Shown: positions 34,638 to 44,110 of the stretch, in pieces
How the letters are laid out: the number at the start of each line of letters is the position of its first letter
Numbering within the stretch: the first letter of the stretch is position 1
Assembly (NCBI GenBank): GCA_011316305.1
Contig: SAUG01000033.1
Coordinates: forward strand, 124,001 to 188,000
Length of the DNA stretch: 64,000 nucleotides
DNA from: Rusavskia elegans
Lineage: Eukaryota > Ascomycota > Lecanoromycetes > Teloschistales > Teloschistaceae
Reading direction: 5' to 3'
The notes under the pieces: model-generated
Databases searched by the model: none
What the model was told of the DNA's origin: nothing
The model's input: the letters and a program-made list of their open reading frames with translations, nothing else
Translations under genes and position numbers: made by a program

Positions 34638-36469
34638 AAGTATAGAGCCAGCGACAAGCGGGGAAAAGTAATGGCGGGACGTACTCTAGCAGCTCCGCTG
34701 TCAGTCGTCTATTATGACCAAAGGATCGAGATATACTGTGGGATTCAGACTGCCCTTCATCAAAGAGGGTTAAAACGACGGCTGAGAATGCTATGTGTTT
34801 CTCTCCTGAGAGCCTGCATAGGGGTTATCATGATGGAGATGCAATTTGGTCAGATGCACATTGACCAATGGGGTTGGATTACTAATCACGGGAAGCCCCT
34901 GATTATGCCTATATAGGCTTAGCGTGGTCTTGGCGAATCCTACTTTTCCTTCACCGATCCTCTCCATAGAACTCTTCTCCATAGCTACAATCATCCACCT
35001 ACATGCTGCTGCCTACATGCTCACATCTCCGGTAGCTAGCGGTGCATGGTAAAGCTTGACACGTTGATGCTAGTAGTCTCATCATCCATGGAAGGCGGCT
35101 CAAATGTCAGCGAGTTACAGGACCAAGAGCAAGAACAGCCGACATGTGGGGTTAGCCTAGTGAGGCCACGTTGGGGATACATATCTGGGGAGCACGTTGT
35201 ATGACGACAGAGCCGACCATCTCGAGAAATGAGACTCTTGAGCGCTCGCAAAGAGCCCTGTGCCTGTACGCGCCTAATGACGGATTGGTCTGATGGACAG
35301 CTGGACAGCTGGTCGGGAGCTTGGTATACCGCGGTGAACTGAACTTAACTTGAATAGATGCGAGGTGGAGGACAAGATGATAGTAGTTCCCTTTGATGAT
35401 TACCTTAGACCTCCTCAGCCATGTTGCAGCCACGTGCTTCTCCACTTGGTAGGACAGGAAAGTTGGGAGCAGTATCAAGTCGTCGTGCTGTCTCACAAAA
35501 TGACTGGAACGCGAAAGGACACTGCATGATATCCGCGAGCTTCGCTAATCATCGACAATAATATAGCACAGTCCGCCTGGTTGTCTATGCGCAACAGCCG
35601 CTGCGATTTCCATTCCCTAGCAATTTTCATTTCTCTATGGTACAATAAAGGAAAAGTCCTACGGAGCCTTACTGTGGCAAATGTCCGGTTGGTTTAACTA
35701 GGGGTTAGCCTCATTGTTATGACCAAGGAAAAAATGCCTGGGCCAGTTACGGGGTGGCTTCTGTAGGGTTTGTCGCTCCTTCGTTGCATAATTCAAGAAT
35801 ATTATACCAAAAGTGGAACAGGTCATCGATAGGAGGGAAATGGTATGATGCCAGCGCAGTCGAGATGACAGCGTTGGTGCACTAATGCGGCCCTACTCCA
35901 CGTCGTCTGTTTGCCCTTCCAACTGTCGAACGGCACAAATTCAAGCATCGCAGACCGAGCGGGAAAGCTAGTACTGTGACAGGCGAGATTCCGATTGGCC
36001 TAGTACCTCCTACTTGTACTATCTTTTAGCCTAGCAAATGGCAGGGCATCGAAGGAACAATGGGGAAGCAATGGCTAGGGGTTTTGGAACAAAGATAAAT
36101 ATGTAGAGAAAACTACAGAGGGTCAAAGACAGAAAGTCGCTGGCTTGGACGAAACAGCGATTCGAGGTTCTCTTGGAGCAGCGCCGGCAGCTTCACACCA
36201 AGAACCTACCTAGCTGACAGTATAGCGTAAGCGGCTCCTACCAATCCATCTCCGGGTGAATTTTACCAAGGAAGAGTTCTTTCTCGAGGTCGTAGAGCCA
36301 TATACTGAAACCCCTCCACCCTAGGCAGCCACCTATGGTAGGTTGTGGGCCGTGACTTCTGTCGCTGACCCTCGTACAGCGCTGAAAGACCGTATAGCGA
36401 GAGGACAGGCATGAAAACCTGATTACCACGAGTCGTCCTTCTGCATCGACCAAACGTCTACCTTTCTGA
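34638..36469. other. Intergenic, no supported gene
   Basis: Normal-GC DNA. Frames at 35152-35496 (-) and 36238-36453 (-) lack recognisable domains. The latter ends beside the arsM stop and may be 3' UTR. A dispersed repeat copy lies at 34813-35026. Confidence 0.5.
34813..35026 (+). repeat. Dispersed direct repeat, copy 1
   Basis: About 200 bp, similar to 38018-38203. Shared blocks are CCTGCATAGGGGT, GGCTTAGCGTGGTCTTGGC, TTTTCCTTCACC, CACCTACATGC and GCTCACATC. It resembles the R-U5 part of an LTR or another non-coding repeat. It flanks the arsM gene on one side. Confidence 0.6.
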
Positions 36470-37665
36470 CTAGGCCGGGTTAGAGCCGTTCTTGAGGGCG
36501 AAGACCTTGAAAGACCCTACGTGCCAGAATGTCAGACAATATATTCAGCGTCATGGACCACGCGGTCCCTCACCTATCCATTCGTTCAAGTCGTAGTCTG
36601 CGAGGCAAGGTTGCAGGCCAGGTGAGGTACTCTTTTTTCCCACAGGTAAGCTCCCACAGCATCCCTGATCGGCTGATTTATCGTTAGGTTTGTCGCTTTT
36701 CTCATTCTTGTATCTGTTTGTATCTTGTTTCGTGTCGACAATCACAACCTCTGTGTTCCGCAGTCAGCTCTGGAATAATGCATAGTTTTGCCACGCACCG
36801 TCAAATCCAGCTTTACGAAGCCAATGTTCGTACTCAGACACCTGGGCTGCGCCTGCAATGCAGCCAACGTAAGCTGTCATATCATTTCGTATCTCGTCTG
36901 GCAGCTTTTTGCGAGCCAGCAAATCGCTCAAGGCGACCCGTCCCCCGTTCCGTAGCAGACGGAACATCTCAGTGAAGACGAGATGCTTTTTAGAGTGAGG
37001 AACAAGGTTGATCACACAATTGCTGATAATACAATCTGCGACTTTCGGTTCCAGTGGGATTGAAGTGATGGCAGCCTTAACAAACTCGACGTTATTGGAG
37101 CCTATCTTCTGAGCGTTTCGGCGAGCAAGATCGAGCATTTGCTGGATTGGATAGCAATCCCGTGTCAGCTCTATCCAAAGTTCAGCGCAGCAGGTATGAC
37201 AAACATCGGTCATATCCACCCCAATAGCGCGGCCATGCTTTCCAATCTTCTGCGCTGCGACGAAGACGTCGAAGCCGCCACCACATCCAAGGTCAATCAC
37301 GACCTCGCCCTAACAGCCCAGTAAGCATTTGCTGCTTACATGCTCGCAGAGAATAATGCGCTCGCCTGTCGGAGATTCGACAGCGCTATGGGATTTCCAC
37401 AGCTGAGGCCTAGATTTGCACCGTCAGGAACCGACTGAAGGTCTTCCTCGGTGTAGCCGAAGGCAGTGGCGATGTTGTGATAGAGACTTGCTCCACCTTG
37501 GCACCCTGGGGCATTGGTAGCCACAATGCCATAACCGTCAATGACGGACTTGACAATCGCTTCGTCAATACTCTCATGCGGCATATCTGAACTCGCGGTG
37601 TCTGGCATGCTGGGGGGTATAGATTCAACAACTCTGGGGTCCTTCGGGTGCTGTGTGGCTCGCAT
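36470..37665 (-). CDS. arsM: Arsenite methyltransferase (ArsM type), five exons
   Basis: S-adenosylmethionine-dependent methylation of arsenite in the cytosol, giving methylated arsenicals. Exons by my reading: 37665-37366, 37309-37205, 37141-36799, 36750-36574, 36516-36470, coding 323 residues. SAM motif I is DLGCGGG (106-112). GLSCGNP (Cys89), [10 protein letters not shown] (Cys229) and GCC (280-281) match the conserved arsenic-binding cysteines of ArsM; Cys55 may be the fourth. The protein ends [15 protein letters not shown], as fungal ArsM does. Introns are 56, 63, 48 and 57 nt. Intron 1 is GC-AG (CAG/GCGAGC, branch GCTTAC). Intron 2 is in frame and stop-free, so retention would add 21 residues. 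The start at 37665 is the first ATG; Met20 is an alternative. It diverges from a broken arsenate-reductase gene 730 bp away, which fits an arsenic detoxification locus. Confidence 0.88.
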
Positions 37666-38394
37666 TGGAGACGATATTGGATAGTAAGTGGATTTAACTA
37701 TTTCCAGCAGCGGCTATTACTTTCTGCCATTGCTTTGATACCAAGTGTATGCAGCAGGTGACCCCGCACTCAGTCACAGGCAGGCGATGATTGGCCACCA
37801 AGACCCAAAACCCAGTCTGGAAATATCATTTCCACGGCATTGCAATACGAAGGGGGCAGCCAGTGATGCACGTTACTGAGTTTATGCAGCACCCGCTTCT
37901 CAGCCAATCATGTGTCTCGGGTGACACAGCCAAGACCCTCGTGGCGATTATTCGTCTGTAGTTGAGTACCTCCTTGGATCGCTTCTTAACTCCATTGTAA
38001 TTGTGTCACGGTAGCCACCTGCATAGGGGTCATGAGGACGGGGATACAATTTGGACAAGGAGGATAGATCACGTGGATCTACACCCGATTAGGTTTAGCG
38101 TGGTCTTGGCCCATTTAACTTTTCCTTCACCATCTTCTCCATAGAATGCTGCTCTATAGCTATAATCAATCACCTACATGCCTACTGCTTGCCAGCTCAC
38201 ATCATTGGTAGGCAACATCCGGAGGTCCCTAACTCGTCCCACCCCTTAGCTAGCTCGGCGGTATTGCACCCCAACCACCAGCAGTTCTGTCAATTATTGC
38301 AGAATTCTCCGTAGCGCTTCTTTACGTGAGATCATAAATTAACTCTGTACCTACTTAGATCGAACAAGGGCTGCCAGATGCAAAATGGATTCTC
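37666..38394. promoter_or_regulatory. Divergent intergenic region between arsM and the acr2-like pseudogene
   Basis: 729 bp between two divergent starts, containing a repeat copy at 38018-38203. No specific operator was identified. Confidence 0.4.
38018..38203 (+). repeat. Dispersed direct repeat, copy 2
   Basis: Partner of 34813-35026 in the same orientation, so arsM lies between two direct copies ~3 kb apart. Shared end GCTCACATC. Confidence 0.6.
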
Positions 38395-38966
38395 ATCCAC
38401 CGGCTCCTCCGTGGTACGCGAAATTTCCTCGGCCGTGGTATAAGAACCCATTGCAGTATCTCTCCCGCCCAACTGCTACAGAAATACAAATCCGGTGAAG
38501 AGGCCGGCGTTGATCTCCTTCTCGTCGATCTGCGACGAACGGACCACGAGGTAAATCAACATGCATTGCGACTATCTATCTCGCAAAACCCTTCATGGTG
38601 GCGAAACATCCTGACCGACTCAAGGGTGGGACAATTCGCGGTTCATTGAATCTGCCCGCTCAGACCTTGTACGATTCACTTCCTACAGTTTACAAGTTGT
38701 GCATGGCAGCCGAGATCAACGCGTCATCTGGTACTGTGGTCAGTTGCCCGATGTGATCCAGTTGGCCCTCCACATGCTACGTTTTTGACGTGTGTCATAT
38801 AGGATCATCACGGGGACGGGGTACAAGGGCTGCCAACTGATTCGATGACTTGCTTAAGGATCGGGGCGATACGAGTATCGAGAGTTTCATCTTGTTCGAG
38901 GGGTTCAAAGGCTTATATGGACGGGTATCACGAGGATGCACCGAACTCGTGAATGAGCATCGGTAG
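38395..38966 (+). pseudogene. Acr2/Arr-like arsenate reductase (rhodanese/Cdc25 fold), broken
   Basis: Intact members reduce arsenate to arsenite, the substrate side of the ArsM pathway. Exon 1 (38395-38550) starts MDSHPPAPPWYAKFPRPWYK and, after a one-base frameshift near 38484, continues LLQKYKSGEEAG and LLLVDLRRTDHE. Intron 38551-38624. Exon 2 (38625-38738) reads GGTIRGSLNLPAQTLYDSLP, then a second one-base loss near 38718 before RVIWYCG. Intron 38739-38802. Exon 3 (38803-38966) completes the active-site loop YCGSSRGRG (C-x5-R), reads TRAAN, then a TGA where Trp is expected, then FDDLLKDRGDTSIESFILFE. Two frameshifts and a G-to-A nonsense change make it non-functional. The frame pattern is certain; whether the substrate was arsenate rather than another phosphate is inferred from the neighbour. 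Confidence 0.75.
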
Positions 38967-39318
38967 AACAATGATTGTCAACAGCTGGTTTTCTATCATC
39001 AATCACCTCTCTGGATGTTGATAGAGCTAGGCTGGCATATGATTTGTGTAAGCTTTTAAGGAATCCCGACGATCTTGCTAGTTGCTGTATTTTGCAATAT
39101 CCTGGATAAAGGAGTCTGCAGAAAGCCGATTTGACTGAAGCATAGTGCGCCAACAAGAGATGTAAGTCACAAGAATAATACATTTACATCAGTGAGGTCT
39201 TGTCATCATTGATTTTTTTGTTCTGTTATGCTAAAAGCACAATCCTAGCATCACACCCCTATAACAATTCTAACCACTACCCACTCCTGCCATTACCAAA
39301 CCGTGCCTGCATCCATCG
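38967..39318. other. Intergenic, no gene
   Basis: Nothing recognisable. Only short frames on the minus strand. Confidence 0.5.
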
Positions 39319-39510
39319 TTAAAAATCCACGTCTTCATGCTTTGCGTACTCGAAAGCATTATCCAGCTACGCTGGTTTCCCACTCTCATCTTCCCATCCC
39401 TGAGAAAGCTTGATCCTACCATGCATCTTCGTCAAACTCAGCATCGGTGTCTCCATCCTCAGCACGTCTCCTTCCGCAACAGATATCCATGTGCCTCATA
39501 GCTGCACGGC
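39319..39510 (-). pseudogene. C-terminal remnant of an unknown protein
   Basis: The minus strand reads GTWISVAEGDVLRMETPML, then TKMHGRIKLSQGWEDESGKP, an internal TAG, and LDNAFEYAKHEDVDF before TAA at 39319. The TAG and an upstream TGA could both be Trp codons lost by G-to-A change. Family not recognised. Possibly continues upstream to about 39800. Confidence 0.35.
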
Positions 39511-40371
39511 ACAACCCGCAGCATACCCCCTTCCCTACCGAAAAGCAAGACCACACTTGATGGCATGCTCGCGCTGAAGACATGTACATGCATAGTAGGC
39601 CTGTATCTATAACGGTGAACCATCGATGCCCCCTAGGCAGTTTGGGTGCGTTGGCAAGATCGGGGTCTTCGGTCCAAGCGGGCGGACCCCCAGACGCTCA
39701 CGGTCGCTGCGGGAGGAGCTGAGGCCGGATGATGGGGCGTAGGTGAGACGGTCCATGTAGTTACCGAACGAGGTCCGTTCGATCTGGCGCATCTAGAGCA
39801 CGCACTCGAAGCCAATGAACCATGGGGTAGCCCCCCAGATTTTGCCGCTATGCAGGCACAGCTTTTATCTTTCAGAACCAGGGCCAGGACTTGTTTGATA
39901 TTGTGGGCAAGCTTGGGCTCAGCCTTGGACTGTCGTGTCAATTATCAAGAACAACATCTTCAGATCCGTACAAACTCCTTAATCAAAATAGAGGCCTGCG
40001 AAGCCAAGGTAAACAGATCTTTGGCATGGTATCGAAGCCTCTTAATACTTTGCTTACCAGCCTTACACTATGATGGCTTCCATGAGGTGTAAGGTTCAAT
40101 GCAGATTCAATCATTCCAATAATAGATGATGTTTTACTTTCATAATCGCAAATCGCATATCGCAAATGGTGGAATCGATGCGCCTAATTATGTTTCACGG
40201 CGTTGCCAATATTAGTCTGGATCTTTCGGTTCTGAAATCGGCAATCGCGAATCGGTGCAAAGCCACGCGATCACTTTTTCCGCCATGATAAGATACTTCC
40301 CATCTATAGATTGGAAGCCTACTGCACCATTGCATATTCTCCACCCCAAAATTCACGGCCGAGCAATAGCT
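39511..40371. other. Intergenic, no supported gene
   Basis: Short antiparallel frames only. The repeated motif AATCGCAAATCGCATATCGC occurs near 40143-40163. Confidence 0.45.
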
Positions 40372-41039
40372 ATGTTTTGGCTTCAGATAATTCGATGTCT
40401 ACTTTTTCATCTTCTTGCTGGAGGTTATGTCTACGTTAACGCTGCTGGCCCTGTGGCCAAGCCCTTTGGAAATCCCAGTCTACCTACGATACTGACACCA
40501 TGGCTTCCACCCGATTCACCTGAGCGGTAAGTAGACCGAAGAGGACCGATATCTATAGTCCTTCTTGTATTACTGATACCTGCAGACCGTGGAACGACTA
40601 TATTTGCCGCAATTCTCTTGCTCCTGATGTCCACCTTACATTCGAATACGGCGATCCGCTCCCGCCAGGACGTTTACATAGCCTCATGAGCAAGGCTAGG
40701 ACGCAGTTCCAAGAAGAAATCGACTTTGGCTATTCCGCCATAAGACGCATGGAAGTGGTATTCGTTCCCGATGAGCCCCAATACGGTGATCTGCTTCTTG
40801 CAGTAACTCCAAATGATCGACTGCTTAGTATATATGAATTCAAATTCACCGATGTCATAAAGGCGGTAGACCTTATCGAACGGTGTAGCGTTGCGACCCA
40901 ACGCTATAAGGGGATGTATGCTTATGTTTTTGTGCGACAAAGACATGTGGGCTATATGTGGACACAAAGATATGCAGAGGCACCATCGAGTCTAGAGTTA
41001 CAAAACACAACAACCGATTCAGAGCCTGTGTCTCCATAA
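40372..41039 (+). CDS. Putative small secreted protein, two exons
   Basis: Exon 1 40372-40526 and exon 2 40586-41039 encode 202 residues. The 59 nt intron has GTAAGT, a TACTGATA branch and TGCAG, and joins SPER to PWNDYICRNS in frame. The chosen start (MFWLQIIRCLLFHLLAGGYV) gives a hydrophobic signal peptide likely cut near NAAG. The in-frame ATG at 40285 would bury it. The mature part has two Cys and no transmembrane segment or known domain; notable motifs are FEYGDPLPPGRL and YKGMYAYVFVRQRHVGYMW. Isolated in gene-poor DNA. A secreted protein of unknown role (effector-like context, inference only). Confidence 0.6.
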
Positions 41040-42200
41040 GAAGCCTATCGAGACCAAGGGATTTGACGTTGAGCGTGCAAGAACGGGTCCAAGGGGCTTT
41101 TGACCCAAGGTACCTCTGAGGTTGGAACCTTGAGGAGTTCCAACACTTTCTATAGGATACATCATGAGATTAGTGGGATATAGTTTTAACCCACGTTTTC
41201 TACTCTGTTCTATTCTAATACTATTTTAATCAGAACTTCTATGTTTATACCGCCTATTTCTTAGATACTAGAGCCTCTCTCGATTATTTTAACAGATACT
41301 CTAGTATCTCTACTACCTGTTTCTTTTTCCTAATCGTAGCGCCTACAACCGCCTTTAAATCTTTTAACTAAAACGTGTTTACTATAGGAATATTCAGAAC
41401 GCTTTGAAACCGTGGGAGAGGTCCTTGGAGTCGTCCATGTCAGAAATGTCCACCAGTGTTTTCGTGAACATGATGAAGCTGGAGGCTTCTTTTGCACGGT
41501 CCACTTGGCTCCACTGTGTACAAGAAGAAGGAAGCAAAACATGTTATTGTGGCGATCAATGCGGGCTCTTCATTGTAAAGAAATTTCAGGGGCAAAAAAA
41601 GAAGAAAGAGAACCCTTGGTTGGACATAGTATTTGACGGGGACCAACAGAGACGCAGCTGAGGATTACCAAGGACGTTGTTAGCGCTGGCAATGTGCGCC
41701 TCTATATGCACCCACGGAGGCAACAGGACGTGAAGGATTGCATCATCGATACCTCGATTGCCATACCGCTGACTCACTTGCCTTGCCATTCCCCTCTAGG
41801 TACATGTGAAACTGTATCGGGAAAGGTTTATGACTGTTCTTGACAATCGCCCTATCGAGTGGCGGGCACTTGATACCAGGGGTATAAATAGTATAAGTGA
41901 AATGCTACATTTGTTGCTAATGGTCAACCTACAGTGTCCTTGGTAAATATATGCAAGAGCGCTCGGTTCAGGGGTTAGAGGTTGAGCTAGGCCCTTTTAG
42001 GTTGCCCCTGAGCCCCTGAATTGGATGCCCATGGTAGGAAACTCACGAAAAAGTTCGAATGGAAAGCCAAGACCTTAGGTAGCGGCTCCAGGAACGAAAT
42101 ATACAAAGCTCTTGTATTTATTGTCTTGTGGCTGTATATACGATGGCCACTGGCAAGAGCTGCGTTCCATAAGCCTTGAGCCATATCATTCTGATACCGA
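41040..42200. other. Intergenic with a short RIP-like patch
   Basis: Bases ~41160-41395 are AT-rich with few CA/TG, an isolated RIP patch. Frames at 41404-41661 overlap in two phases (VVHVRNVHQCFREHDEAGG is the more protein-like) but no family is recognised. Confidence 0.45.
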
Positions 42201-43296
42201 TGCTTCGAGAACCATATATATACTCGCTTCTTTAACGACGGTTAAAGTAATACTTATATTACTCAAGTAACCGAATTAATTTATAATCGACCTATCGATT
42301 GCTGCTAGTCGCAGCGAGGGCGTTATATAATAATCTCTAAATTTATAAAATCGCAGTCGTAATAGCGACCTCGAATAGTATCTGAAAGTTTATCTGTTTA
42401 ACTCGTATAATAATAATTTTAAATACGATTATAGATAATTATAGTATTAATTACTATAATAAATAATAATAGTAGATTAATTTTCGAGAACGGCTTTTAT
42501 ACTAGGCTATATCTTTTCGTTATATATTCGTCTAAATAATATATCTAATAAAATCGAAATAAAAACTTTAAAATATAAATATTAATAATAGAAGAAACCG
42601 ATAATTAAAGATAGTTAATATAAGAGGTAGTACTATTACTAGCGGATAAAAATATTTTACGTATTCTTTTTTCCTTTCTATCTATTTATAGAATTTTGTA
42701 AATTTTTTCTCGCGAAATTCAGATTATATATCAATTATCGGCTCAGATGTTTTACAGATATAGTAGAAGAGAAAATAAATTCGAAATATAGAAATTAACG
42801 GAAATTATTAATAAAGTAAATAAAAGGTATTATTCGTTATTACATCAGCGAATTCTCAAAATTTTTTTCAGATTAGACCGGCTGACAGCCATTTTAATCT
42901 AAATAATCTAAAAATCCAAATAATCTAAAAATTTAAAAAGTAGATTAGCGATAGATTAGAACTCTAATAGTATCTATAGTACGAATATTTACTTAAAAAA
43001 TAGTCTAAAATAGAATCTATATATAAACTAAAAATAAGTCTATATAATCTAATTCGAAAATAAAGTTTAGCAGCCGCCGCTAAAAGCGAAAATAACGGAA
43101 ATCGAATATCTATTTAATAAACTACGCTAGATCTAATCTAGTTAGATTCTAGTAAAAAAATCTAATATTTTCGATCTAGATAAAGATAGCCTAGCGTTAT
43201 ATATAGGCGTATATAGGCCTACTAATTACTAATAAGGATTTAAACGAGTTTAAAATCGAATCTTTAAATTTTCTTAGCCGTTTTAGCCGCTTAGCC

Positions 43297-43386
43297 GTCT
43301 TAGCTATCTTAGCCGCGCAGCTACGCAGCTTCGGGTATACCCGAGACCGGCTAAGAACCGGCTGAGACGGCTAAGATAGCTAAGAC
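43297..43386. repeat. Long GC-containing hairpin
   Basis: A perfect 19 bp inverted repeat (43297-43315 against 43368-43386, right arm CGGCTAAGATAGCTAAGAC) encloses a 12 bp palindrome CGGGTATACCCG (43332-43343). Further GCCG/CGGC pairs surround it. Stands out as GC-bearing DNA within AT-rich surroundings. Confidence 0.8.
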
Positions 43387-43610
43387 CGGCTTCAAGCCGG
43401 TTTTAGAAAATGCTGATATATTTTTAAAATATTATCTAGTTTATCCGTCTCTAGTTTATATAAATAGTTTATTAAATCTATATATAAGTCTGCAGCCAAG
43501 TTCGTCCTTTAATCTAAATAATTAAAAAGTATTTAATACTTTTAAAACGTATTCGGAATTATATTTTACCTTATATTTTAATATAAAATACTAAAAGATA
43601 ATAAAAAATA

Positions 43611-44084
43611 TAAATAGAGACTAAAATAATAAAGAAAGAGGTAGAAAGAGAAAAAAAAAAGAAGAAAAAGGAAGTAAATAGACGAAAAGATAGAAAATAA
43701 AAAAAAGGATAAAGTTAGAAAAAGGAGAAAAAAGTAATAAGAAAGGAAAAATACAGGATTTAAAGAAAGAAAAAAAGAAAAAAGAGATAAAATTAGAAAA
43801 GAAAGGAGTAGAATTAGAAGAGAAGAAAGATAGAAAAAGAAGGAAAGTAAAAAAAGGAAATAGCGAAGAAAAAAAAAGAAAAAAGGAAAAGGAAGGCGGA
43901 AAAAGGAAAAAGAAAGAAAAAAATAAAAAAATAAAGAGAAGAGGAGGAAAGAGAAAAAGAAAAAGAAAGAAAAAAAAGGAAGAAAGATAGAAAAAAAGAA
44001 AGGAAAAGGTAGAGGAAAAAGAAAAAAGAAAAAAGCGAAAGTAAAAAGAAAAAAAAGTAGGAAAAATAGCAAAAGACTCTAAAA
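43611..44084 (+). repeat. Purine-rich (GA/AAG) low-complexity tract
   Basis: About 470 bp of almost pure A/G on the plus strand with rare TA steps. The long minus-strand Phe/Leu frame here is a composition artefact. Confidence 0.85.
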
Positions 44085-44110
44085 GACAAAGAAATAAATA
44101 GAAATACGAG

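Larger units (their letters stand above)
42201..44110. other. Second AT-rich RIP-affected patch
   Basis: CA/TG-poor DNA resembling the main island, with a hairpin at 43297-43386 and a purine tract at 43611-44084. No LTR of the A, B or E families is present. Source element not identified. Confidence 0.6.
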
